64,000 nucleotides of DNA from Jeotgalibacillus aurantiacus (GCF_020595125.1 NZ_JACNMS010000004.1:62001-126000), one strand, 5' to 3'. Shown: positions 53,283 through 62,800, counted from the stretch's first letter. A program made the numbers and translations. The notes: generated by a model from the letters alone, not told the origin.

Positions 53283-53311
53283 ACGACAAGGGTTAGGGGA
53301 TTTGTTAAAAT
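53283..53311 (+). promoter_or_regulatory. Candidate promoter of ald
   Basis: ACGACA (53283-53288), a 17-bp spacer and TAAAAT (53306-53311) preceded by TGT, an extended -10. Confidence 0.5.
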
Positions 53312-53327
53312 GGAACTGGATATTTAC

Positions 53328-53350
53328 AGCCTGATCCTTTCAGGCTTTTT
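53328..53350 (+). promoter_or_regulatory. Terminator-like hairpin in the ald leader
   Basis: AGCCTGA and TCAGGCT pair over TCCTT and are followed by TTTT. It lies between the ald promoter and its ribosome site, with no plus-strand gene ahead, so it may be an attenuator. The stem is short (7 bp). Confidence 0.45.
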
Positions 53351-53387
53351 GCACAATTAAATAAAGAGAAATGAAGGAGGAACAATC

Positions 53388-54506
53388 ATGCGTATTGGTA
53401 TTCCAATGGAAATTAAAAACAACGAAAACCGGGTTGCCATCACTCCATCCGGTGTCTACAATTTTGTCAATCAGGGTCATGAAGTACTGATTGAGGATGG
53501 TGCTGGCCTTGGATCAGGCTTCACGAATGAAGACTATGTGGCAGCAGGTGCTTCAATTGCTTCAACGGCATCTGAGGCATGGGCATGCGACATGGTGATG
53601 AAAGTAAAAGAGCCGATTGCAAGTGAATACGGGTATTTCCGTGAAGGCTTAGTTTTATTTACATATTTACATCTGGCTCCAGAACCTGAACTGACAAAAG
53701 CATTAATTGACAATAAAGTTGTGGCAATTGCGTATGAAACGGTTCAGCTTCCTAACGGTTCTCTGCCGTTGTTAACACCTATGAGTGAGGTTGCCGGAAG
53801 AATGGCGACTCAAATCGGTGCTCAATTCCTTGAAAAAATTCATGGTGGAATGGGAATTCTTCTTGCGGGCGTTCCAGGCGTTGCACGCGGGAAAGTTACC
53901 GTTATCGGCGGAGGCGTTGCCGGCACAAACGCAGCTAAAATGGCAGTTGGTCTCGGCGCGGATGTAACCATTCTTGACCTCAATCCTGAAAGACTGCGTC
54001 AGCTCGATGATATGTTCGGAAACGATGTGACAACACTTATGTCAAATCCGTTGAACATTGCTGAAAGTGTCGCACAAGCAGATCTTGTGGTCGGAGCTGT
54101 ATTAATTCCGGGTGCTAAAGCACCTAAATTAGTAACAGAAGACATGATTAAAGCGATGAAGCCTGGTGCGGTTGTCGTAGATATTGCGATTGACCAGGGC
54201 GGAATTTTTGAAACGACGGATAAAATCACAACACATGATAATCCGACTTACACGAAGCATGACGTTGTGCACTATGCAGTAGCGAACATGCCTGGAGCGG
54301 TTCCACGTACATCAACGATCGCACTGACAAACGTGACAGTGCCGTTTGGTATCCAGATTGCGAATAAAGGCTATAAGCAGGCGTGTCTTGATAATGAAGC
54401 ATTGATGATGGGGATTAACTGCCTTGATGGTTTTGTTACGTATAATGCTGTTGCGGAAGCGCACGGCCTTGAGTATGCGAATGTTCGTGATTTGCTGACT
54501 CCTTGA
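53388..54506 (+). CDS. ald: Alanine dehydrogenase Ald
   Basis: A 372-aa NAD-dependent enzyme interconverting L-alanine and pyruvate plus ammonia, needed for alanine use and for sporulation in Bacillus. [20 protein letters not shown] is the start signature. VMKVKEP holds the pyruvate-binding lysine, and TYLHLAP the catalytic histidine. [20 protein letters not shown] is the NAD Rossmann loop. GAAGGAGGAAC precedes the ATG. It is a single gene with a possible leader attenuator. Confidence 0.97.
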   Translation: MRIGIPMEIKNNENRVAITPSGVYNFVNQGHEVLIEDGAGLGSGFTNEDYVAAGASIASTASEAWACDMVMKVKEPIASEYGYFREGLVLFTYLHLAPEPELTKALIDNKVVAIAYETVQLPNGSLPLLTPMSEVAGRMATQIGAQFLEKIHGGMGILLAGVPGVARGKVTVIGGGVAGTNAAKMAVGLGADVTILDLNPERLRQLDDMFGNDVTTLMSNPLNIAESVAQADLVVGAVLIPGAKAPKLVTEDMIKAMKPGAVVVDIAIDQGGIFETTDKITTHDNPTYTKHDVVHYAVANMPGAVPRTSTIALTNVTVPFGIQIANKGYKQACLDNEALMMGINCLDGFVTYNAVAEAHGLEYANVRDLLTP

Positions 54507-54514
54507 TTTTTCAG

Positions 54515-54550
54515 ACCGGGATCTGCGCTTTGGCGTGGGTGCCGGTTTTT
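54515..54550 (+). terminator. Weak terminator of ald
   Basis: ACCGG and CCGGT close a loop containing GCGC/GCGT, and TTTTT follows. The stem is interrupted. Confidence 0.5.
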
Positions 54551-54561
54551 TATTTTAAGCC

Positions 54562-54673
54562 GGGCCGAACTCATCCTCCGCTTTCCGCGGCCGGGCGGTG
54601 AACCCCTTGTGCTTCGCACAATGGTTTCACCTTTCCCTTTCCGCCATAGGAGTCTGCGGATGCGCCCCTGCCC
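54562..54673 (+). repeat. Dispersed palindromic repeat, copy H (degenerate arms)
   Basis: The interior CGCTTTCCGCGGCC and hairpin GGTGAACCCCTTGTGC/GCACAATGGTTTCACC are conserved and match copy I. The arms GGGCCGAACTCATCC and GGATGCGCCCCTGCCC pair poorly. It lies between the convergent ald and peptidase genes. Confidence 0.85.
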
Positions 54674-54722
54674 TAATACGGTTATATGATATCTTTAACA
54701 CCTTCATTCCTTCGTCCGCATC

Positions 54723-54848
54723 GGTTCGTAAGATTTTGTGGAAGGTTCGCAAAATAAGTGGTCTGTTTCGCAAAATAAACGGTGAGGTTCATGGGATTTT
54801 GCCTTTGTTTCACAGGATTTTGCTAGACTTTCGCAGAGTTGTGTCATT
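54723..54848 (+). repeat. Six-unit 21-bp tandem repeat
   Basis: Six exact-period units begin at 54723, 54744, 54765, 54786, 54807 and 54828, each of the form (G/C)(G/T)TTC(G/A)(C/T)..(G/A)AT... Units 2 and 3 share TTCGCAAAATAA, and units 4 and 5 share GGATTTTGC. In one frame they read as heptads such as VRKISGL, FRKINGE, FHRILLD, but no ribosome site makes that a convincing gene. Confidence 0.75.
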
Positions 54849-54898
54849 TTACCTAGGAAGGTGAATGTCACTTAACTTTTATCTCGATTTCTATAAAG

Positions 54899-54935
54899 AA
54901 AACAGGCTGCCTTCGCGATGAAGACAGCCTGTTTT
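54899..54935 (-). terminator. Terminator of the M24 peptidase gene
   Basis: AAAACAGGCTG and CAGCCTGTTTT pair, with CCTTC/GAAGA extending the stem around CGCGAT. It ends two bases before the peptidase stop codon. Confidence 0.85.
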
Positions 54936-54937
54936 GT

Positions 54938-56011
54938 TTAGTAGACCTGTAAAGTTTTTGGGAACTTGGTCAGTGTTTCGTATCCGTCTTTTGTTACGAG
55001 AACATCATCTTCAATCCGGACGCCTGCTACACCGGGAACATAGATGCCCGGCTCGATCGTGAAAGTCATGCCTTCTTCAAGCACCAGATCGTTTTCAGAT
55101 GTGATGGATGGATATTCATGCACGTTTAAACCAATGCCGTGTCCGAGGCGGTGCGGGAAATAATCTCCGTAGCCTGCCTCTTCAATTACTTTACGTGCTG
55201 CAAGATCAAGCTCTTTTACCGGTACGCCGGGCTTGACCATCTCAAGCGCCGTCATTTCGGCTTTCAGTACAGTATCGTAAATTTCTTTTTGTTTATCACC
55301 GATCTCACCGAACGCAACGGTTCTGGTGATATCTGAGCAGTAGCCCTTATAAACGACTCCAAGATCAAAAAGAACGAGATCACCCTGCTGGATTTTCGTC
55401 AGTCCAGGTGTTCCGTGTGGGGATGAAGCATTTGCCCCCGTTAATACCATCGTTGAAAAGGACATTTCTGTAATGCCTTTTTTCTTCAGCTCAAATTCAA
55501 TGGTCGCGAGAATTTCGAGCTCTGTTTTTCCTTCAGCCAATTCACGACAAGCCGTTTCAATGGCGAAGTCAGCCAGTTTTGCGGCTTCTTTTAAATGATT
55601 GACTTCTTGCTCTGATTTGATCACCCGCATAGCGTTCAATAAGCTGGATGCATCGAGAATCTCGCAGTTACCAAAAACAGTCCGGATCGCCTCAAGTCTT
55701 TCAACAGTCAGGTGATTTTTTTCAATGGCGATACTTTCAGGTGCACCTGTTTTTTCATACAGCATGATCAGAGGATTTTCCGTATCACTGTAACCGATTA
55801 TCTGACCTTCCCACCCGGCTTTGCGTGCATCTTCTGTCTCCATGCCCGGGCATACCAAAACCGGTTCACTGGAAGCCGGTACATAGAAAGCCAGCCACCT
55901 TTCGTGTGGATCGCTTCTAAACCCTGTCGTATAGGTGACATTTTCAGTGGACGTTAAAAAAGCGGCCCCGATTTTATGTTCTTTTAAATAATCCTGGATT
56001 TTTTTATACAA
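54938..56011 (-). CDS. M24-family Xaa-Pro peptidase (PepQ-like)
   Basis: A 357-aa pita-bread-fold aminopeptidase. The N-terminal creatinase-like domain (1-125) includes NVTYTTGFRSDPHERWLAFY. The catalytic domain has all five metal ligands: DLGVVYKGYCSDITRT (two Asp), GHGIGLNVHE (His), TIEPGIYVPG (Glu) and RIEDDVLV (Glu). It probably cleaves Xaa-Pro peptides for peptide use. The start appears to be TTG at 56011, with AGAAAGGAACG upstream; no ATG is suitably placed. It is divergent from ytkL. Confidence 0.92.
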   Translation of the reverse strand: MYKKIQDYLKEHKIGAAFLTSTENVTYTTGFRSDPHERWLAFYVPASSEPVLVCPGMETEDARKAGWEGQIIGYSDTENPLIMLYEKTGAPESIAIEKNHLTVERLEAIRTVFGNCEILDASSLLNAMRVIKSEQEVNHLKEAAKLADFAIETACRELAEGKTELEILATIEFELKKKGITEMSFSTMVLTGANASSPHGTPGLTKIQQGDLVLFDLGVVYKGYCSDITRTVAFGEIGDKQKEIYDTVLKAEMTALEMVKPGVPVKELDLAARKVIEEAGYGDYFPHRLGHGIGLNVHEYPSITSENDLVLEEGMTFTIEPGIYVPGVAGVRIEDDVLVTKDGYETLTKFPKTLQVY

Positions 56012-56150
56012 AGCTGCACGTTCCTTTCTGTTTATCTATTAAACAAATTAGCACGATTCCAAAAAGAAGTAAACGCATTCAGACGTTTCTCTGAAAACAG
56101 AATAGGGTATTATTTAGAGGTGTAAAATACTTATCCGGGAGGAATCAGAC

Positions 56151-56831
56151 GTGCACATATCCTATCATGGACATTCAGTTGTAAAGATCGAAACGAACGG
56201 AAAAAAGATTTTAATTGATCCATTTATCAGTGGGAATGAGCTCACGGATCTCACAGCATCAGATGAAACGCCGGACTTCATCATCCTGACACACGGACAT
56301 AACGACCACGTCGGGGATACAGTTGAAATCGCAAAAAGAAACGATGCCCTTGTAATCGCACCGTTTGAACTGGCAAACTATATGGAATCACAAGGTGTTA
56401 AAGCGCACCCGATGCATATTGGCGGTGCTTATGGATTCGACTTTGGAAAGGTTAAGTTTACGCAGGCCTTCCATGGATCATCCTTTACAGAAGAAAACGG
56501 TAACGTCGTCTACACCGGTATGCCCGCAGGCGTCCTCGTGATGGCGGAAGGAAAAACCGTTTATCATGCAGGAGACACCGCTTTATTCAGTGACATGAAA
56601 CTGATCGGTGACCGTCATCCGATTGACCTGGCATTCCTGCCGATTGGCGATAACTTCACCATGGGGCCAGAAGATGCAGCCTACGCAGCCGAACTGCTCC
56701 AGGCCAAAACAGTCGTCCCGATCCACTTCAACACATTCCCGCCAATCAAGCAGGACCCGGACAAATTCGCCGCATCCCTCAAAGAAGGACAAGGCAAAGT
56801 CATGCACGCAGGAGACTCAATCGAACTATAA
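56151..56831 (+). CDS. ytkL: Metallo-beta-lactamase-fold hydrolase YtkL (UPF0173)
   Basis: A 226-aa metal-dependent hydrolase. [13 protein letters not shown] is the HxHxDH zinc site near residue 50, and [10 protein letters not shown] and [14 protein letters not shown] are the later ligand regions. This is UPF0173 (YtkL); its substrate is unknown. The start is GTG with GGGAGGAATC ahead. The last ~65 codons are strongly C-ended (AAC, ATC, TTC, GCC), unlike the first part of the gene. Confidence 0.92.
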   Translation: MHISYHGHSVVKIETNGKKILIDPFISGNELTDLTASDETPDFIILTHGHNDHVGDTVEIAKRNDALVIAPFELANYMESQGVKAHPMHIGGAYGFDFGKVKFTQAFHGSSFTEENGNVVYTGMPAGVLVMAEGKTVYHAGDTALFSDMKLIGDRHPIDLAFLPIGDNFTMGPEDAAYAAELLQAKTVVPIHFNTFPPIKQDPDKFAASLKEGQGKVMHAGDSIEL

Positions 56832-56845
56832 AATTCATAACCGCA

Positions 56846-56874
56846 AGACCTCCATTCACTGGGGGTCTTTTTTT
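56846..56874 (+). terminator. Terminator of ytkL
   Basis: AGACCTCC and GGGGGTCT pair (one G-T) over ATTCACT, followed by seven Ts. Confidence 0.85.
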
Positions 56875-56949
56875 AAGGGGATTATGGGACCTGACCGGTT
56901 TTCTAATTACAAATTTTCGAAATATTATCTTTTTGTTTTATGATAAATA

Positions 56950-57060
56950 GGGCCTGGGACATCCGGAGACTCCTGTGGCGGAAAGGGACAGGTGAAACCA
57001 TTGTGCGAAGCACAAGGGGTTCACCGCCCGGCCACGGAAAGCGCAGGATGTCCCAGGCCC
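56950..57060 (-). repeat. Dispersed palindromic repeat, copy I (111 bp)
   Basis: Arms GGGCCTGGGACATCC and GGATGTCCCAGGCCC are perfectly complementary. The inner hairpin GGTGAAACCATTGTGC/GCACAAGGGGTTCACC and CGGCCACGGAAAGCG are conserved. It lies between the codirectional ytkL and ytoI, just upstream of the ytoI promoter. Confidence 0.9.
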
Positions 57061-57077
57061 GATTTCTAACATTCACA

Positions 57078-57107
57078 TTGAACCTTCTTCCGTTAAACGG
57101 TTATAAT
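57078..57107 (+). promoter_or_regulatory. Promoter of ytoI
   Basis: TTGAAC (57078-57083), an 18-bp spacer and TATAAT (57102-57107), 45 bp before the GTG start. Confidence 0.65.
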
Positions 57108-57151
57108 AAAAAGACGAACAAATGACCGTATGGAAAGAGAGGACGAAGCCC

Positions 57152-58462
57152 GTGGCAACTAAACATGAACAAATCCTGCTTCATATTCATTCGCTTCCTG
57201 TTGGGAACAAAATATCCGTCAGACAGATTGCGAAAGATATGACCGTCAGCGAGGGTACAGCATACCGGGCCATCAAAGAGGCTGAAAACAAAGGGCTCGT
57301 CAGTACGATTGAGCGAGTCGGGACAATCCGGATTGAAAAAAAAGAACGTGAAAATATTGAACGCCTTACTTATGCCGAAGTCGTGAATATTGTAGATGGG
57401 CATGTGGTAGGGGGAAGAACCGGACTACATAAAACATTAAATAAATTCGTAATCGGCGCCATGAAGCTTGAAGCGATGATGCGCTATACGGAAGCCGGGA
57501 ACCTGCTGATTGTCGGAAACCGAACGAAGGCGCATGAATATGCCCTGAATGCAGGTGCGGCGGTCCTCATCACCGGGGGATTTGATGCGGAAGAATCCAT
57601 TAAAAAGCTTGCAGATGAGCTTGAGCTTCCGGTTATTTCAACGAGCTATGATACGTTTACCGTTGCGGCCATGATCAACCGTGCGATCTATGATCAGCTG
57701 ATAAAAAAGGAAATTGTCCTTGTCGGCGACATTTTGATTCCTGTAGAAAAATCCTATTACCTGACATCCAAGTCAACGGTGAAGCAATGGGGAGAGCTTA
57801 ACGGCGAAACAAAACACAGCCGGTTTCCAGTCGTTGATCCGAATACGATGAAAGTACTTGGCATGGTGACATCAAAAGATATTTTAGGACGTAAAAAGGA
57901 TGAACCGATTGACAAAGTGATGACCCGTCATCCATTGACTGTCAGTATGAAGACGAGTGTTGCTTCAGCTGCTCATGTGATGATCTGGGAAGGAATTGAA
58001 CTGCTGCCGGTTGTTAATGAGACCAATCAGCTTCAGGGTGTGATCAGCAGGCAGGATGTACTGAAGGCGATGCAGATGATTCAGCGGCAGCCTCAAATTG
58101 GTGAAACGATCGATGATTTGATTTTAAAAGAAGTGAAGATTGAAAAGAATGAACAAAAGAGACAAACCTTCCAGGTCACGCCTCAGATGACGAATCATTT
58201 AGGCGCCATTTCATATGGTGTATTTACGACACTTGTAACAGAAGCGGCTAACCAGCTATTAAAAGAGTATAAGCGCAGTGATCTTGTTGTTGAAAACATG
58301 ACAATTTACTTTATTAAGCCGGTACAGATGGAGAGCATGATTGAAATTGTACCAAGACTGCTCGATGTTGGGCGCAAATTCGGGAAGGTGGACGTGGAGG
58401 TTTTCAGTGAAGGAAACCTTGTAGGAAAAGCCATGATGATGTGTCAGCTTCTTGAAAAGTAA
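57152..58462 (+). CDS. ytoI: YtoI: HTH-DRTGG-CBS-hotdog regulatory protein
   Basis: A 436-aa multidomain protein. It has an N-terminal winged helix (ISVRQIAKDMTVSEGTAYRA, ~20-60), a DRTGG domain (~75-185; VVGGRTGLHKTLNKFVIG), two CBS domains (~195-315; GMVTSKDILG, GVISRQDVLKAM) and a C-terminal hotdog thioesterase-like domain (~330-436). It looks like a nucleotide-sensing regulator; neither ligand nor target is known. The GTG at 57152 is preferred: AGAGAGGA is upstream and the B. subtilis protein begins MATKHEQIL likewise. An ATG at 57122 would add ten residues. Confidence 0.92.
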   Translation: MATKHEQILLHIHSLPVGNKISVRQIAKDMTVSEGTAYRAIKEAENKGLVSTIERVGTIRIEKKERENIERLTYAEVVNIVDGHVVGGRTGLHKTLNKFVIGAMKLEAMMRYTEAGNLLIVGNRTKAHEYALNAGAAVLITGGFDAEESIKKLADELELPVISTSYDTFTVAAMINRAIYDQLIKKEIVLVGDILIPVEKSYYLTSKSTVKQWGELNGETKHSRFPVVDPNTMKVLGMVTSKDILGRKKDEPIDKVMTRHPLTVSMKTSVASAAHVMIWEGIELLPVVNETNQLQGVISRQDVLKAMQMIQRQPQIGETIDDLILKEVKIEKNEQKRQTFQVTPQMTNHLGAISYGVFTTLVTEAANQLLKEYKRSDLVVENMTIYFIKPVQMESMIEIVPRLLDVGRKFGKVDVEVFSEGNLVGKAMMMCQLLEK

Positions 58463-58492
58463 AAAACCGGCGTTCAGCCGGTTTTACTTTTT
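58459..58492. terminator. Bidirectional terminator between ytoI and ytpI
   Basis: AAAGTAAAAAACCGGC, GTTCA loop, GCCGGTTTTACTTTTT form a long stem with A and T tracts at both sides. It overlaps the stop region of both convergent genes. Confidence 0.88.
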
Positions 58493-58816
58493 CTCAAACT
58501 CAGCCCAGTCTTTTTCCTCCTGGGCTAAAAGAGGCGTATAATGTTTATAGGCTTTAAATCGTGCTACGGCACTCGTAAATCCGATAATCATAAATAACAG
58601 TGCAATAATGTAAGTAAAGATCAGATCAGAAGCCAGTTCGAAATTAAAAAGAAACAATGTATTTAATCCGACTAATCCCATTCCAACCCCTAGAGCCATA
58701 CCAGCTCTGCTTTTATGCCACATTTTTTCAACGGGGCGAGGGGTGCGGATCTGTTTGGTTTTAAAATAAAGATAGGCAACAGCTGACATAATAATCAGGA
58801 AAACAAAAATAGGCAT
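58484..58816 (-). CDS. ytpI: YtpI family membrane protein
   Basis: A 110-aa protein with three membrane helices (residues ~2-18, 40-60 and 66-87). KSRAGMALGVGMGLVGLNTL lies in the middle and RFKAYKHYTPLLAQEEKDW at the C-terminus, the conserved ends of the YtpI family. The function is unknown. The position between ytoI and nrnA is as in B. subtilis. GGAGGAATTTG precedes the ATG. Confidence 0.87.
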   Translation of the reverse strand: MPIFVFLIIMSAVAYLYFKTKQIRTPRPVEKMWHKSRAGMALGVGMGLVGLNTLFLFNFELASDLIFTYIIALLFMIIGFTSAVARFKAYKHYTPLLAQEEKDWAEFEKK

Positions 58817-58900
58817 TCAAATTCCTCCATCAATAAACTACTTTTTATTGTAGCGGGAGTGAACAATAAATTCCACTGTTGGATGTAAAGGAGCATATCA

Positions 58901-59833
58901 ATGAAACAGGATATTATTCATTTGATTAAAGAATATGAAACGATTATTTTACACCGTCACGTCCGTCCGGACCCTGATGCATACGGGTCACAGGCGGGTC
59001 TTGCAGCCATGATCCGTACGACTTTCCCGGAAAAAAACGTTTATCTTGCAGGACAGCCTGAACCGACGCTTCAGTTTCTGGCAGAGCTTGATGATATTCA
59101 GGATGAAACGTTTGAAGGGGCGCTTATCATCGTCTGTGACACGGCGAATACAGAACGAATTGATGACCAGCGTTATCTGAAAGGCGCAAAAGTAATTAAA
59201 ATTGATCACCATCCGAATGAGGATCCATACGGCGACCTGCTGTGGGTTGATACGTCGGCGAGCTCGGCCAGTGAAATGATATACGAATTGTACTTATCAG
59301 CTGATGGTGAACTGAAAATGAGTGATGAAGCTGCCCGTCTGATTTATGGGGGAATTGTAGGGGATACCGGCCGTTTTCTTTTCCCGAGTGCGACTCAGAA
59401 AACATTTGATTATGCAGGAGAGTTAATTAAATACAATTTTGACCGGACAGCTCTTTACAATGCTCTTTACGAAATGGACGCGCACGTTCTAAAGCTTCAG
59501 GGTTATGTGCTGCAAAACTTTGAGATGTCACCGGATGGCGCTGCCTATTTAAAGTTAACAAAAGAAAAGCTGTCGGAATTCGGTGCGCTGCCTTCTGAAG
59601 CATCCTTACTTGTCAGTACGTTAGGCAGTGTTAAAGGGATTAAAGCTTGGGTGTTTTTCATCGAGGAAGAAAAAGAGATTCGCGTTCGCCTGCGTTCGAA
59701 AGAGCCAATCGTTAACGAGCTGGCAAAGGAATATAACGGCGGTGGACATCCGCTTGCAGCAGGTGCATCCATTACGGACTGGTCAGATGCTGATGTGATT
59801 ATTGAGAAACTGGAATCACTTTGCCGCAACTAA
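58901..59833 (+). CDS. nrnA: NrnA: bifunctional oligoribonuclease / pAp phosphatase
   Basis: A 310-aa DHH/DHHA1 phosphoesterase degrading 2-5-nt RNA pieces and dephosphorylating 3'-phosphoadenosine 5'-phosphate. LHRHVRPDPDAYGSQAG is motif I, VCDTAN motif II, KIDHHPNEDPYGD the DHH motif III, and YNGGGHPLAAGAS the DHHA1 GGGHxxAAG signature. AAAGGAGCAT precedes the ATG. It ends 16 bases before dnaE, so the two are probably cotranscribed. Confidence 0.95.
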   Translation: MKQDIIHLIKEYETIILHRHVRPDPDAYGSQAGLAAMIRTTFPEKNVYLAGQPEPTLQFLAELDDIQDETFEGALIIVCDTANTERIDDQRYLKGAKVIKIDHHPNEDPYGDLLWVDTSASSASEMIYELYLSADGELKMSDEAARLIYGGIVGDTGRFLFPSATQKTFDYAGELIKYNFDRTALYNALYEMDAHVLKLQGYVLQNFEMSPDGAAYLKLTKEKLSEFGALPSEASLLVSTLGSVKGIKAWVFFIEEEKEIRVRLRSKEPIVNELAKEYNGGGHPLAAGASITDWSDADVIIEKLESLCRN

Positions 59834-59849
59834 AAAGAGGTGAGGAACG

Positions 59850-62800
59850 TTGTCGTTTATTCATTTACAAGTATTAAGCTCATATAGTCTTCTCAGCAGC
59901 ACAATCAGGATTCCAGATCTGATTGAACGGGTGAAGGAACAAAAAATGTCCTCAGTCGCACTGACGGATCATAATGCAATGTATGGCATGGTTCCCTTTT
60001 ATAAAGCTTGTAAAGCAGAAGGGATTAAACCGATTGCAGGATTGACAGCAGATATCCACACAGAGGATGATCAAACATTCCCTCTTGTGTTACTTGCTGA
60101 AAATCAGCAGGGTTTTCGGAATTTGATCAAAATCTCAAGTGCCATTCAGACTGCATCTGAAAAGGGACTTCCGATAAAATGGCTCAAATCCTACCACCGG
60201 GGGCTGATCGCATTAACACCGGGGGAACAAGGGGAAATTGAACATGATCTTGAAGCTGGCGATCTGGAACGGGCAATGGAAAAAGCTGCTTTGTACAAGG
60301 AGATATTTGGTGCAGATAACTTTTTCCTCAGTCTCCAGGCCCAGTCTTCAGCTGAAACGAAAATGAAAATGGCGGAAATTGCTGAAAAGGCCGGGGTCTC
60401 ATTAGCCGCAGCAGCAGAAGCTCGCTGTCTGTCAGGTCAAGAGAACACGTCATTAGAAGCACTGTTTGCACTGCGGGACGGTTTGCTGCTGGATGACGTT
60501 TCAATCCGTTCAGATTTTACATTACGTTCAGCAGATCAGGCAGTCAGAGAACTAGGGGACTATCCTGAAGCGCTCGAGCAGACGCTCAAAATAGCAGAAA
60601 GATGTCACTTTGAAATTGATTTGGAAGGTTCACACTTACCTGTTTATCCATTGCCTGATGATGTGCCATCTGGAGAAGTACTGTCTCATTTATGTAAAAC
60701 CGGCCTCGAAAAAAGAGTGCCCGGTTTTTCTGATATTTACCTGAAAAGACTGGAATATGAACTTCAAACGATTGAACGGATGGGGTTTAATGATTACTTT
60801 CTGATCGTCTGGGACTTTATGAAGTTTGCAAGGGAAAATGATATTTTAACAGGTCCCGGGCGGGGGTCTGCTGCAGGTTCACTTGTTGCATACACCCTTT
60901 ACATTACTCATGTTGATCCGATCGAACACGGTTTATTATTTGAGAGATTTTTAAATCCTGAACGGGTGACGCTGCCGGATATTGATATCGATTTTCCGGA
61001 CCATCGACGGGATGAGGTGATTCTGTACACCGCAGAGAAATACGGAATTAAACACGTTGCGCAGATTGTCACGTTTGGAACGCTGTCAGCAAAGGCAGCA
61101 GCCCGGGATACAGCAAGGGTGTTCGGGATGTCAACGGGGGAGATGGAGGTTATATCCAGGTCAATCCCATCAAGACTTGGTATCAGGCTAGAACAGGCAT
61201 TTGCTGAATCGGAGCAGCTTCAGAGATTCGTAAATCAGTCTGAACGGTACCGGAAGTGGTTTGAAACCGCCAAAAACCTCGAAGGGCTTCCGCGCCATAC
61301 GTCTACGCACGCTGCCGGGGTCATCATCAGCGGTTTGCCACTTGCTGACATCGTACCGCTCCAAAAGGGAACGGATTATGCCCACCTGACACAATGGCCA
61401 ATGGGGGTATTAGAGGAAATCGGTTTGCTGAAAATGGACTTTCTTGGACTTAGAAACCTGACCATTCTTGAACGTGTCATTCAGTCTGTTAAAAAGTCAA
61501 AGCCTGGTTTCGCACTTGATCGTATTCCGTTTGATGATCAAAAAACCTTTGAACTGCTTGGAAAAGGCTGGGCAAGCGGCGTCTTTCAATTTGAAACAGA
61601 GGCGATGCAGAAGGTACTGACAGCACTAAAGCCAACAGAATTCGAAGATCTTGTGGCAGTTAATGCACTGAATCGTCCAGGGCCAATGGAGTTTATTCCT
61701 CAATATATCCGGAGGAAGTACAGGCAGGAAAAGACGGTCTACCTGCACGAGGATTTGATCCCGATTTTAAAACCTACGTTTGGCATTATCGTTTATCAGG
61801 AACAGATCATGCGGATTGCAGCTGTTTTTGCAGGATTCTCTCTTGGTCAGGCAGATATGCTCAGAAGGGCCGTCAGCAAAAAGAAAAAAGAAGATCTTGA
61901 CCGTGAACGAAGCCGTTTTGTTAATGGGGCTGTGAAAAAAGGTTATACAGCTGAAGTGGCTCATGAGCTGTATGATCTGATTGTCCGGTTCGCTGATTAC
62001 GGATTTAACCGGAGTCATGCAGTGGCATACAGTATTATCGCTTATCATCTTGCTTACCTGAAAGCCAATTATCCTGCTGAATTTATGGCAGCCCTGATGA
62101 CATCCTCGACAGGTAACGAGGATAAACTTGCTGTCTATATCCGTGAGTCCAGACGTCTGTCCATATCGATTCAGCAGCCTTCTGTCAACCAGAGCATGAG
62201 GTATTTTAAGTGTACCGGTAACAGTATTTTATTCAGCCTGACGGCGATTAAAGGAATCAGTTCCGCGGCCGCCGCTGAAATCATTGAAACTCGGAGGGAA
62301 AAACCGTTTATTGATCTCTTCGATTTTTGTGCAAGAATGCCGGCTAAATGGATCAACAGAAAATTTCTGGAGTCGCTTGTGCTGTCAGGTGCATTTGATG
62401 AATTTAAAAAGGATCGATCCGTCTTACTTGCTACCATTGATGTAGCGGTTGAGCACTCCTCGCTGATCCGGTCTGACGGAGACAGCCTGTTTGAGGATCT
62501 GGATATCCGGCCGAAGCATATCCAGGCGTCTCCCATGCCTGCTATCGAAAAGCTCGCATTTGAAAAAGAAGTACTCGGTATTTATTTATCAGCGCATCCT
62601 CTTTCAGCGTATAAGGATGACTTGAAGAAAATAAATGCAACAGCCATTTCTGAATTGAAAGCCGGACAAAAGATGGTAACGGTCGGTGTCCTTGTGTCGT
62701 CTGTCAGAGTCATCCGTACAAAAAAGGGTGAAAATATGTGCTTTGCTTCGCTCGGAGATGAGACAGGAGAAATTGATTCAGTTGCGTTTCCAGAAACGTT

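Noticed and set aside
54598-54864. An 88-codon plus-strand frame covering repeat copy H and the 21-bp repeats
   Set aside because: It begins inside the palindromic repeat, has no ribosome site, and its peptide is explained by the repeats.
19798-57060. CRISPR array as explanation for the repeats
   Set aside because: Copies are far apart, inverted and palindromic, without regular spacers or cas genes.
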